Shown here piece by piece: positions 47,161 through 55,516 of a DNA stretch of 64,000 nt. The translations under genes were made by a program, and so were the position numbers. The notes under the pieces were generated by a model. That model had not been told where the DNA came from and ran no database searches. It saw only the letters and a program-made list of their open reading frames with translations. Origin of the DNA: Desulfurispirillum indicum S5 (GTDB lineage Bacteria; Chrysiogenota; Chrysiogenetes; Chrysiogenales; Chrysiogenaceae); the NCBI RefSeq assembly GCF_000177635.2, contig NC_014836.1, positions 167,501 through 231,500 of the forward strand, in the 5' to 3' direction. The stretch's first letter is position 1, and each line of letters opens with the position of its first letter.

Positions 47161-48344
47161 CACCAGACTCCTGGAGGTTCCAGCTGCTGCAGCCGGGTGC
47201 GGGCGTACTGGGCCAGCTGCTGGTTTGCCGAACGCACGACACTCTGGTAGAGCTGCCGCGCCTGCGCGGTCTGGCCGTTGAGTTCACCCATGCGCGCTGC
47301 GGCGTAGCGGAAGTGTGCGCTGGAAGGGTCGCGCTCCATGGCCTGGAAGTAATGGCGCTGGGCGGCAGCGTATTCTCCCTGCTGCTCGCGGATGGAGCCC
47401 AGCAGGAAGGTGAGCATACCGTTGTGATCAGAGGGCAGGTACTGCTGCAGGGAGGACGTGAGCTCATGGAGGGGGCGCTGGCCCTCCAGAAAGCCGATGG
47501 CGTAGGAGTAGGCCAGCAGGGCCTTGTGCTCAGGGTGCTGGTCGATAAACGCGTGGGCGTGTCCATCGCGCCCAAGCTGCCCCTGCAGATAGACAATATT
47601 GATCAGCAGGCTGCGCGAAGGGTGGCTGTGCTGCACCACATGTTTGTAGAGCAGCAGGCTTTCGTAGAGGCGGCCCTGGCGGTAGAACAGGTCGGCTTTG
47701 TTCAGGTGTTCCATGCGCTCACGGGGAGCCATGAATTTCGCTGGCGAAGCAGTGACAGCCGTTGTCTCGGGGGCTTGCGCTGGACTTTTGGCCAGTGGGG
47801 GCTCTGCCACGGTCGCTGTCATTGGTCCAGAGGTGCTGGTCCTCTGCAGGGTGATATGGGCGGAGTACACAAACCCCCGCTGCTCTTGTGCAAGGCGGAT
47901 TTCATACCAGGGGGCGTGGAGCCCGTTGGGAATTTCCCTTTCAACAGTTACCAGCTCACCTTGCTCCAGAACCCGTACCACGGAGCCCTGGGCGGAGGGC
48001 ATGCTGCGCACATTGAGCTGATAGCTCTGAACCTTTCCCGCCACTGGCTGTCGGGGCTCCTGAGGCAGCAGGTGCAGGTATTTGCCAAAAGCGAATCCCT
48101 GCTGATTTTCGGTTTGCACCCGATACCAGGTATACCCGGCGTCGCTTTGGAGAGTCTCCATGATGGTGACCTCCTGATGGAGGGCGAGGGTGCCGGTTAT
48201 GCTATGGGAAGGGCTGGGCCCTGAACGCAGGTTCAGCATATTGGCCGTGGAAACCGCCTGCCGTGGCATATCCGTGGCGGCCTGGGCAGCGGCACAGCTT
48301 AAGGCCATAAACAGCAAGGTGGTGATAATTCCGGGCCGACTCAT
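47160..48344 (-). CDS. SH3b/TPR protein of the MSHA operon (in the MshN position)
   Basis: 394 residues from the ATG at 48344 (GGAG at good spacing; an ATG two codons earlier overlaps the mshL stop). Signal peptide (about 1-22), two bacterial SH3 domains (about 30-95 and 100-170: STANMLNLRSGPSPSHSITG; VQSYQLNVRSMPSAQGSVV), a short linker and a TPR region (about 215-390: FYRQGRLYESLLLYKHVV, IREQQGEYAAAQRHYFQAM). MshN of Vibrio is also a TPR protein but has no SH3b domains. Probably a periplasmic adaptor that may bind peptidoglycan and the secretin. The ATPase gene mshM, usual beside mshN, is missing. Confidence 0.7.
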   Translation of the reverse strand: MSRPGIITTLLFMALSCAAAQAATDMPRQAVSTANMLNLRSGPSPSHSITGTLALHQEVTIMETLQSDAGYTWYRVQTENQQGFAFGKYLHLLPQEPRQPVAGKVQSYQLNVRSMPSAQGSVVRVLEQGELVTVEREIPNGLHAPWYEIRLAQEQRGFVYSAHITLQRTSTSGPMTATVAEPPLAKSPAQAPETTAVTASPAKFMAPRERMEHLNKADLFYRQGRLYESLLLYKHVVQHSHPSRSLLINIVYLQGQLGRDGHAHAFIDQHPEHKALLAYSYAIGFLEGQRPLHELTSSLQQYLPSDHNGMLTFLLGSIREQQGEYAAAQRHYFQAMERDPSSAHFRYAAARMGELNGQTAQARQLYQSVVRSANQQLAQYARTRLQQLEPPGVW

Positions 48345-48346
48345 GG

Positions 48347-49867
48347 TCATATCTCCACGGAACGGATACGCAGAAAGATCACCAGTTCGCGTCGCTCCTG
48401 CACATCGCGACTGCCACGGAAGAGGTGTCCCAGCAGGGGTATGGCGGAAAGGCCGCTTACTTCCTGGGTCTCCCGACGGGTCGAGGTGGAGATAAGCCCG
48501 CCGATGACCACCATGTCGTTATCCTGCACGCGGATGATCGTGCCCGCTTCCTTCATGTTGACCACCGGTGCCGAAACGATCAGGTCGCCGCTGCTGTCAG
48601 TCTGCTGATCGATCTCTTCGAAGTTGGTGGAGACGGGAATCACCGTGAGCAGAATGGAGCCATCGGGGGCGATGACCGGAGTTACACCCATGGAGATGCC
48701 CGACAGCACATCGCGGCGATCGTAGGTTTCAATGCGGTTGATCTGGCCGCCGACTTCACTGTAGTCCACCCGCTTGGTCCAGAAAGGGGTTATGCGGCCG
48801 GAGGAGATAATGGCCGTCTGGCTGTTCATGACCCGGATACGGGGATTGGAAAGGGCTTCCAGGTTGCCGGCATTGCGCATGACCTGCAGCATCCCCGTGA
48901 AATTGTTACGGGTGTACTGGACGACACCAGTGGCCATATCGCCGCCGGGCAGGCCGAAGGAACCACCTGTTGCCTGGCCGATGATGCCAACTCCACTGCC
49001 AGCGCTGAAGGCGTTGGTCCAGTCAATACCCAGGGAGTGGCTGTCGTTGAGCACCACTTCAAAGATCTGGGCTTCGATGAGCACCTGTTTGAAGGAGTGT
49101 TCCAGGATTCGCTCCAGCATCAGTTCGATATTCTGCACATTGGGGTGGTGATCAGTGACGTTCAGAACACCGCTGAAGCGGTTGAGAACATAGCGCCCCT
49201 CCTCGGAAAGGAGTTTTTCCACATTCTCCTGGATGTGCAGGGAGAAGTCGTTCATCTCTTCGGGATTGTCGTAGCGCATGGAGAACTCGCCACGGTAGTT
49301 GGCACCGGTGCCGCTGCCTCCCAGCACGTCACCACCAAGATTTGACACAAATGATGATCGCGTATTGACATAGGGGATATTGAAGGTTCTGGTGACAAAG
49401 CGGTGAACATGGAGGGTCTGCCCGCGCAGCTGATAGTAGCAGCCGCTGATGTCCATGATAATTTCCAGCGCTTCTTCCACGGGAGTGCGGTCAAGGGTCA
49501 GGCTCAGGGGGAAAGCCTGGGGTACTCCCTGATGGAAAACCACATTGAGGCCAGCGTCTTCCGCCACCGTGGCCAGTACCTCCCGCAGCGGAGCATCAAA
49601 AAGCTGCAGCGATACCGGTGGCGCGCCGTCAAAGGGCGATATCGTCTGGTAGGGCGAGGGGATGACCAGAGGCGGCAGCTCCTGGGGGCTGACGGGACGG
49701 GGAGACTCGCTTTGGGCAAAGGAGTCATCAAAGCTGGGCATCGCGCCCTGGCGCTGGGAAGGCAGTTCTGGGGGCGGACCGCCGGGGCGCTGGGCGGCGC
49801 AGCCAGCGATAGCCATGAGGAATACGAAGATGACGAGTGCTCTTAACGCTTTACCGGAATATTCCAT
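48347..49867 (-). CDS. mshL: MshL-like secretin
   Basis: 506 residues. Lipoprotein signal with lipobox MAIAGC near residue 23, a STN/N0-type domain (about 85-150: PVSLQLFDAPLREVLATVAE), and the secretin domain with VLIEAQIFEVVLNDSHSLGIDW, ISMGVTPVIAPDGSILLTV and VVIGGLISTSTRRE ... IPLLGHLFR. Forms the outer-membrane pore for the pilus. Overlaps the 3' end of mshK by 25 bp. Confidence 0.92.
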   Translation of the reverse strand: MEYSGKALRALVIFVFLMAIAGCAAQRPGGPPPELPSQRQGAMPSFDDSFAQSESPRPVSPQELPPLVIPSPYQTISPFDGAPPVSLQLFDAPLREVLATVAEDAGLNVVFHQGVPQAFPLSLTLDRTPVEEALEIIMDISGCYYQLRGQTLHVHRFVTRTFNIPYVNTRSSFVSNLGGDVLGGSGTGANYRGEFSMRYDNPEEMNDFSLHIQENVEKLLSEEGRYVLNRFSGVLNVTDHHPNVQNIELMLERILEHSFKQVLIEAQIFEVVLNDSHSLGIDWTNAFSAGSGVGIIGQATGGSFGLPGGDMATGVVQYTRNNFTGMLQVMRNAGNLEALSNPRIRVMNSQTAIISSGRITPFWTKRVDYSEVGGQINRIETYDRRDVLSGISMGVTPVIAPDGSILLTVIPVSTNFEEIDQQTDSSGDLIVSAPVVNMKEAGTIIRVQDNDMVVIGGLISTSTRRETQEVSGLSAIPLLGHLFRGSRDVQERRELVIFLRIRSVEI

Positions 49868-50169
49868 CGGTGCCCCCTGATATTTTCCATGGTGATATGG
49901 GTCGTATCTATACTGATGATGTGGCCGTTATCGAAGAAGTCGCCTACCTGGTAGCGCTTGCCGTTGATCATGGCCCATGACTGATGTCCGATGAAGACGA
50001 AGTCGACGGCCTTGGGCTGGCTTGTCTTGTCCTGAGTCTCAAGGGCTGTTGGCGCCGGCGTCTGTTCACTCGGCTTCCAGGGTCGGGTGGGATCGCTCAG
50101 GTGCCGGGCCCAGGTGGTGGCGCACAGGCACAGAACCAGCAGCATGGTCCAGAGAATACGTGTTGTCAT
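49843..50169 (-). CDS. MshK-like protein
   Basis: 108 residues from the ATG at 50169, overlapping the mshJ stop (ATGA). Signal peptide (about 4-21), then LSDPTRPWKPSE, a motif shared with MshK/PilP-type proteins, and a compact beta domain (FIGHQSWAMINGKRYQVGD). Thought to link the inner-membrane complex with the secretin. Confidence 0.75.
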   Translation of the reverse strand: MTTRILWTMLLVLCLCATTWARHLSDPTRPWKPSEQTPAPTALETQDKTSQPKAVDFVFIGHQSWAMINGKRYQVGDFFDNGHIISIDTTHITMENIRGHRWNIPVKR

Positions 50170-50828
50170 ACGCCGATCCATTTCTGCTGGGTGCCGATGG
50201 TGTAGATTTCCAGATAGATGATGGCTTCGGGATGGTCGGTGACCTGGTACTCGATGGTGTGCCAGATGAAGTGCCATGGCAGCTCTTCCACTGTCTCCAG
50301 GTATCGCAGCAGACTCATGTAGGTGCCCTTGAGCTCCATGCGCAGACCGTGGCGATAGGTGCGGGTCGCGCGGGAGCTGACTTCCTGAGCGGCAGGGTGA
50401 AAGGGTGCGCCGGCAATACTCTCCAGGCGCAGCAGGGTGATGTCGTTCTGGCGGGCCAGCAGGTCGCGCAGCAGTACCGGCATTTTCCGTGGTTCCACCA
50501 TATGCTCCATGGCGTGCTGAATGCGCTCTTCCAGGAGCCGGGACTGCTGGGTGAGTTCACTGGCCCTGGTCCGCAGGGCGTGGTCTGGATCGTTCATATG
50601 CGCCTGACGGACCTGCTGCGCCTGTTGCTCCATATGGGCCGCGTTGGCCAGGAGATCGCGGGATTGCTGGCGGTTCTGCTCAATGCGCTGCTGGAGAGGT
50701 TTTGCCATGCCGGTGTGCCAGGCCAACAGCAGAACGAGAACCAGAACCGCTAATACCATGGCCCGTTCCCGGGGGGTACGCTGGTCAAGGCGCTGTGCCA
50801 GGTCGCTGAGGTTGCGGAGTATCTTCAT
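50166..50828 (-). CDS. MshJ-like (PilO/GspM type) alignment protein
   Basis: 220 residues. A single N-terminal transmembrane helix (about 24-40, AMVLAVLVLVLLLAWHTG), a long coiled coil with many Gln (about 45-125), and a ferredoxin-like C-terminal domain (LRMELKGTYMSLLRYLETVEELPW). Overlaps both neighbours by ATGA. Forms the inner-membrane alignment complex with the PilM- and PilN-like proteins. Confidence 0.8.
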   Translation of the reverse strand: MKILRNLSDLAQRLDQRTPRERAMVLAVLVLVLLLAWHTGMAKPLQQRIEQNRQQSRDLLANAAHMEQQAQQVRQAHMNDPDHALRTRASELTQQSRLLEERIQHAMEHMVEPRKMPVLLRDLLARQNDITLLRLESIAGAPFHPAAQEVSSRATRTYRHGLRMELKGTYMSLLRYLETVEELPWHFIWHTIEYQVTDHPEAIIYLEIYTIGTQQKWIGV

Positions 50829-51493
50829 GGCGTCTCTCCCTGGGAACGCATCTGGAATCGCTGCAATGGTGTCATGTTGGTGAGGCTCAGAATCCGGGAG
50901 GGCCGGGGTGTCCCAAGGGTGAACTGCGCGATGGCTGGATCATGCTGGCTGCGTTCCATGGAGAAGGCTTCAAAATCCAGACCCCGAAAAATCTCCTCAC
51001 GGGAGTAGGCGGTCAGCAGCAATGGCATTTTGCCAGGGTCGAGGGTCTCTCCCCGCAGGGCCATCTGCCGGCCTCCGTCGTAGAGATAAATCTGGGTCAG
51101 CCACACCTGGGGAACGGTCTGGCGGGCCATGGCGGAAAGGAAGGGGGAGAATCCCCTTGCGCCAGAGTCGATGTCCAGGGTCAGGGCGCTGATCAGACTG
51201 TTCTGATAGGCGATGGTCTTTTCCAGCTGGGCAATGCGTTCGGGCAACTGGGCATCCGGTTGGGGTTTTGGATACTGGGTGAGGTAGGCTATCAGCTTCT
51301 GCTCTGCTCCCTGTACTGCTGCCTGGGCCTTCAACAGTTCCGCACGGCTTTGCTGAAGGGAGAACGCTTGCAGCAGACTGATGCATATCAATGTCAGCAG
51401 AGCCAGTCCGGCTATCACGGCGATACGCCTGGCAGGGAAGGCGATGGGTTTGGGCCTGAACTGCTCCTGGTAGAGATTTATCTCCTGTCTCAT
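50825..51493 (-). CDS. PilN-like alignment protein of the MSHA operon
   Basis: 222 residues. Starts MRQEINLYQEQFR, the PilN signature that docks in PilM/MshI. One transmembrane helix (about 24-42), coiled coil (about 45-100), then a ferredoxin-like domain (WLTQIYLYDGGRQMALRGET). In Vibrio the equivalent may be called MshI2. Overlaps mshI and mshJ by 4 nt on each side. Confidence 0.82.
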   Translation of the reverse strand: MRQEINLYQEQFRPKPIAFPARRIAVIAGLALLTLICISLLQAFSLQQSRAELLKAQAAVQGAEQKLIAYLTQYPKPQPDAQLPERIAQLEKTIAYQNSLISALTLDIDSGARGFSPFLSAMARQTVPQVWLTQIYLYDGGRQMALRGETLDPGKMPLLLTAYSREEIFRGLDFEAFSMERSQHDPAIAQFTLGTPRPSRILSLTNMTPLQRFQMRSQGETP

Positions 51494-52464
51494 GCCTGCT
51501 CCCGTTGGCGCAGTGCTCCGCCAATGGCGCGAATGCAGCGCTGTTGAAGTTTCAGGGGCCAGGGTTCGCTTGCCTGCAGAAAGTGGTTCAGTTGCATGAC
51601 TTCGACGGGAATGCCCAGGCGCTCCTGCAGGAACTCCAGGGGGAGGTCGGCGTCCAGGGGAGTGAAGTGCAGTCTGGCTATGCTGCCCTTGCCAAGCTGG
51701 CTTTCATAGTAATCAAGTGAGCGCTGAAGTTCCAGCAGCAGGGCTTCCGCAGGGCTATCCACCGTCTGGAAAAAGGCGAAGTTGGGATCCACCTCGCGGG
51801 GTTCGGCCTGGTCTGGCTGCAGGGAGAGCAAGCCATTTTCGATACGGCGGCTCAGGTAGAGGGCCTCTTTTTCCATCAGGTTGATGGTTCCCCCCTCGTC
51901 TTCCACGCGCACAATGCCGAATCCCTGCTGCCGCTGGGGGAGCAGCAGGCCGATGTTGCGCAGGGCCATTTCGCCAATATCTATAGCCTGCAGGTGCAGC
52001 CCGCAGTACTTGATGGCCTCTGCCTTCTCCTCAATGGTTTTGCGGTGGGCAACCACCACATACACCATCTGCATGCGGCCCCGGAACGCGTCGGCGGGGA
52101 GGGTGATCACCTCCAGCACGGCTTCCGCCATGGGTATCTGCGACAGATCCTTGATGCGCCAGCGCAGTGCTTCAGCCAGCTCGTCGTCAGGAATCTCTTC
52201 GGGCCGGTCAAGAAAGAGCAGCTGGTACTGGCTCGGATGCAAGACAACGGAGCAGGGCCTGCCCTGCAGGGCGTGGCGCTGCACATGCTCGCGGAGCAGC
52301 TGTACCTGCTGCTTCTGGGGTGACTCCAGGAAAGCGCAGTGGGTCAGTCGACTTGCTTCGGGTTCTTGTTCTATCTCGGCAATCGATACGCCTTGTGGCG
52401 AAAATTCTGTTGCAAAAAGTGACTGGGAGTCAGCTTGTTTTTTGAAAAAGAAGCTTTGAAGCAA
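51490..52464 (-). CDS. MshI-like (PilM family) cytoplasmic protein
   Basis: 324 residues. Actin-like fold fragments in PilM/MshI style: FATEFSPQGVSIAEIEQE, LDRPEEIPDDELAEALRWRIKDLSQIP, and GLHLQAIDIGEMALRNIGLL. The start codon appears to be TTG at 52464, with CGGAG seven bases upstream; no better start exists before 52500. First gene of the msh operon. The 117 bp to the GH57 gene could hold a promoter, but no convincing box pair was found. Confidence 0.82.
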   Translation of the reverse strand: MLQSFFFKKQADSQSLFATEFSPQGVSIAEIEQEPEASRLTHCAFLESPQKQQVQLLREHVQRHALQGRPCSVVLHPSQYQLLFLDRPEEIPDDELAEALRWRIKDLSQIPMAEAVLEVITLPADAFRGRMQMVYVVVAHRKTIEEKAEAIKYCGLHLQAIDIGEMALRNIGLLLPQRQQGFGIVRVEDEGGTINLMEKEALYLSRRIENGLLSLQPDQAEPREVDPNFAFFQTVDSPAEALLLELQRSLDYYESQLGKGSIARLHFTPLDADLPLEFLQERLGIPVEVMQLNHFLQASEPWPLKLQQRCIRAIGGALRQREQA

Positions 52465-52581
52465 TGAGACACTCCGGAGCGATAGTTCGCTAAAATGTTA
52501 CAATTGATATTCGCACAAGAACGAACATAAGTGCAACTGTTTTTTCGCGTCGTTCCAAGGAGGGTGGGGCGATACTGATTT

Positions 52582-54627
52582 TCAGACCACCCAGTTCTTC
52601 AGCAGCAGATCCTGCCCTTTTTCCAGAAATGCCGGCCCGTGGGGTGGCGTGCGCTCAATTTCCCCATGGCTGCTGTGGTGGATAAAGGTAAGGGTGAAAT
52701 GCGTGTCGCCGTCTGCGTGCTGCTCCAGGGCCTGGGTGGGGATGGCAATCTCCACCTCGTTTTCCACCGCACTGTGGATGTGTGGCTGGCTGGTGTGTCC
52801 ACCGGTGTGAAAAGGGATGGTGGCGTAGGCGGTGGTGCCTGCCAGCAGCTCCAGGCTGTGGGAGGCATCCTGCGGGATCTCATGACACAGCACTTTCAGG
52901 TAGAGGGTCTGGCCATCGGCAGCGTAGCCGTATTGCAGCCCCCGGATGTTCTGCTTGCGGTGCATGCTCTGGTTGGCGCGCAGGTCGATATAGCCAGCGC
53001 CCAGCCAGGAGAAAAATGAGTCGGTCCTGCCGTCCACAATGGGATGAATGGCGCTGGTGGGTGCCTTGTGGGGGCTTTTGAATCTCTGTTGCCGTATGGG
53101 AGTGAACAGGTTGGATGGCGGATTCTGGTCCAGGCTGCGGTAGACCGTGATCAGGTGTTCGCGGAAGAGCAGATCGAACAGATCCTTCAGCTCGCTGTGC
53201 TGGTCATCGCCCAGCCACCAGAACCAGTCGCTGCCCTGGGCGGCCATGATGGCCTCCCAGGCTTTGGCGTTGCGCTGGTCGGGATCACTTTTCTCCAGAA
53301 ACAGGCGCGTGGCGTTGAGCAGCTCCCAGGCACGATTTTTTTCGTGATGGCCCGCCCAGGTGGAAAATGACGCATAGATCCAGGAGCCGGAGTGCAGCCT
53401 GGGCAGGGGCCTGGCCTCGTGGTGCTCCAGGCACTCCGAGATGGTGGCGGGCTTCAGGAGAGGGTGCTGACGCAGCTGCTGGTAAAGGCTGCTGAGAAAG
53501 TATCTGCCATCTTCGGCGTAATGCTCCCAGGCATTTTCGCCATCAAGGAATATGGGGATAATGCCGCCATCGGGCAGCGTATCGGCAATGCGCTCCAGAC
53601 GGCCAATCAGGTCGTGGGCCGCATCGGTCTGATTCCAGGCGCTGTAGTTGAAGCCCACCAGATCGCTCAGTTCCCGGTCGCGGAACAGCAGCCTGACCCC
53701 TTCGTATGTATAGACCTGAGAGATGTCCCGCCGCTCCAGGTGCCCCAGGCTGCGTCCCAGAATCTCCTCATCGGTGCAGATCCACTGAACCCCTTCCTGG
53801 TGGAACAGGCGGGCGACCTCCGGGCTGACACTGCCTTCGGAGGGCCAGAAGCCCTGGATGGCAAAGCCCAGTTTCTCCATGTACTCTCTGGCCATGCGCA
53901 CCTGCTGAGTCGCGTCCTTGGCGAAAAGCTCATTGGCAATGGCGGGAAAGGTGCTGCCTGGCATGGCTTCCCGTGCCCGTTCCATGTTGATGAGCAGGGG
54001 CAGGATCGGGTGGTAGAAGGGGGTGGCGCTGATCTCAATCAGGCCGTCGGCAACCGCCTGACGATAGGCGGGGATGATGCGTGCCACAAACTCCAGCTGC
54101 AGGGCCATAAGCCGCTGTTTATCCTGGTGGGTGAAGTGGCGGCCCTTGCGCACCAGCTCCGCCACCAGCGGCTCCTTCTTCAGTTCATTGCCGCTCCAGG
54201 CCAGCAGGAACAGCACCTGCAGGTCGAGGATCTCATCGGCGTTGAAGTTATCCCGCCCCGCTTTCTTGCGTTCCAGGAATTCCCGGTAGCGCGGCAGCGG
54301 CCCGATCATGTGCCGCTCGTTGGCGTAGAAGAGGTAGCGCAGCAGCAGAGGCCGTTCCTCGTCATTCAGCAGGCCCGGGTCGCGGGCGATCAGCTCCAGG
54401 ATCTTGTCGTGGGCCTGGCCGCTGGCGTAGTCCTCCAGCTGCTTGAGCAGGGAGGGAACCAGGTTGAAGGTACAGGGACAGCCATTGTGGGTCGCCAGGT
54501 GGAGCATGTCGTAATAATCTTTGATGGCGTGCAGGAACACCCAGGGCATTTCGTAGCGCCCCGAAACGGGGTCACGGTAGTAGGGCTGGTGCATGTGCCA
54601 GAGGATGGCGACGTGGACGGTTTTCAT
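52582..54627 (-). CDS. Glycoside hydrolase family 57 alpha-glucan enzyme
   Basis: 681 residues from the ATG at 54627 (AAGGGAG upstream). GH57 regions are clear: HMHQPYYRDP (region 1), FYHPILPLLINME, GFWPSEGSVSPEVARL with the probable nucleophile Glu, and FLDGENAWEHYAEDG. The C-terminal quarter (about 510-680) is a beta-rich domain. Most relatives are alpha-amylases, 4-alpha-glucanotransferases or branching enzymes; exact specificity is open. No signal peptide, so it acts in the cytoplasm on stored glucan. Last gene after glgP and the stress protein. Confidence 0.88.
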   Translation of the reverse strand: MKTVHVAILWHMHQPYYRDPVSGRYEMPWVFLHAIKDYYDMLHLATHNGCPCTFNLVPSLLKQLEDYASGQAHDKILELIARDPGLLNDEERPLLLRYLFYANERHMIGPLPRYREFLERKKAGRDNFNADEILDLQVLFLLAWSGNELKKEPLVAELVRKGRHFTHQDKQRLMALQLEFVARIIPAYRQAVADGLIEISATPFYHPILPLLINMERAREAMPGSTFPAIANELFAKDATQQVRMAREYMEKLGFAIQGFWPSEGSVSPEVARLFHQEGVQWICTDEEILGRSLGHLERRDISQVYTYEGVRLLFRDRELSDLVGFNYSAWNQTDAAHDLIGRLERIADTLPDGGIIPIFLDGENAWEHYAEDGRYFLSSLYQQLRQHPLLKPATISECLEHHEARPLPRLHSGSWIYASFSTWAGHHEKNRAWELLNATRLFLEKSDPDQRNAKAWEAIMAAQGSDWFWWLGDDQHSELKDLFDLLFREHLITVYRSLDQNPPSNLFTPIRQQRFKSPHKAPTSAIHPIVDGRTDSFFSWLGAGYIDLRANQSMHRKQNIRGLQYGYAADGQTLYLKVLCHEIPQDASHSLELLAGTTAYATIPFHTGGHTSQPHIHSAVENEVEIAIPTQALEQHADGDTHFTLTFIHHSSHGEIERTPPHGPAFLEKGQDLLLKNWVV

Positions 54628-54673
54628 AGGTGCTCCCTTACGCTTGGCAAGCTGATAAAATGATGGCGTGTGC

Positions 54674-55516
54674 TCAGAAGGCCCGCACCGCCGCCACATC
54701 ACATTCCACCCCCTTCAGCAGGCTTTCGGCCACGCTGCCCAGCAGGGCGTGAGCGATGCCCCTGCGACCATGGGTTCCCACCACCAGCAGATCGGCTTTG
54801 AAGCGGCCGAGCTCCTCCTTGATGACCTGCAGTGGCTGTCCTGGCTGTACGCGCAGGTTCAGGGGGCGTGTGGAAATATCAAAAGTGGAAATAAAGGTGC
54901 GCAGTTCGTCGTGGATAATCTGGCGCATTTCCCGCTCGTGACGGTCGCCGGGGGACTGCATGCTCTCATCGCCCACCATGAAGGCGGAAAAGGGGGGCTC
55001 GAAGGCGTGGGTCAGGCAGTATTCGGCCGTGGGGAAGCTGTGCAGGGCGAACTCCACCGCCCGACGCGAGTGGGGCGAAAAGTCCACCGCGATGAGGATG
55101 CGTGCGTAGGTGCTTTTCGGTGGTTGCTTGGTTATAAAGAGCGGGCGATCGCCATGGCGCAGCAGTCGCTCAATGGTGGAGCCGCGCAGCATATCCATAA
55201 AGGTGGTTTCCCGGTGGCGGCCGACGACGATGCAGGCGGCTTCGTGCTCCTGGGCGTACTGGCGGATGGTGCTGCTGCCTCGTCCCTGCACAATGTCAAT
55301 GGGGGTGCCGGCGGGCTTTTCAAGCCCGGCCAGTGCCTGCTCAATGACGCCAACTGCCTCCTCCTGCAGGCTCTCCCTGATGCTTGTTGGCAGCTCTTCG
55401 TCCACCACATGCAGGATGCGCAGGGGCAGGCGCATCTGGCTGGCCAGGTAGATGCCACGCTGCAGCGCCAGGTTGCCCCGTTCTGAAAGGTCGGTGGCGG
55501 CAACTATGCTTTTCAC
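54674..55516 (-). CDS. Universal stress protein with two tandem Usp domains
   Basis: 280 residues, GTG start overlapping the glgP stop (GTGA). Two UspA domains (about 1-135 and 137-280). The second has the ATP-binding pattern GTHGRRGIAHALLGSVAESLL in blocks (G-x2-G-x9-G-S). The first has GRHRETTFMDMLRGST with the G-x2-G part altered. The place between glycogen phosphorylase and a GH57 enzyme is unusual and suggests nucleotide-linked control of glucan use; that is inference. Confidence 0.88.
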   Translation of the reverse strand: MKSIVAATDLSERGNLALQRGIYLASQMRLPLRILHVVDEELPTSIRESLQEEAVGVIEQALAGLEKPAGTPIDIVQGRGSSTIRQYAQEHEAACIVVGRHRETTFMDMLRGSTIERLLRHGDRPLFITKQPPKSTYARILIAVDFSPHSRRAVEFALHSFPTAEYCLTHAFEPPFSAFMVGDESMQSPGDRHEREMRQIIHDELRTFISTFDISTRPLNLRVQPGQPLQVIKEELGRFKADLLVVGTHGRRGIAHALLGSVAESLLKGVECDVAAVRAF

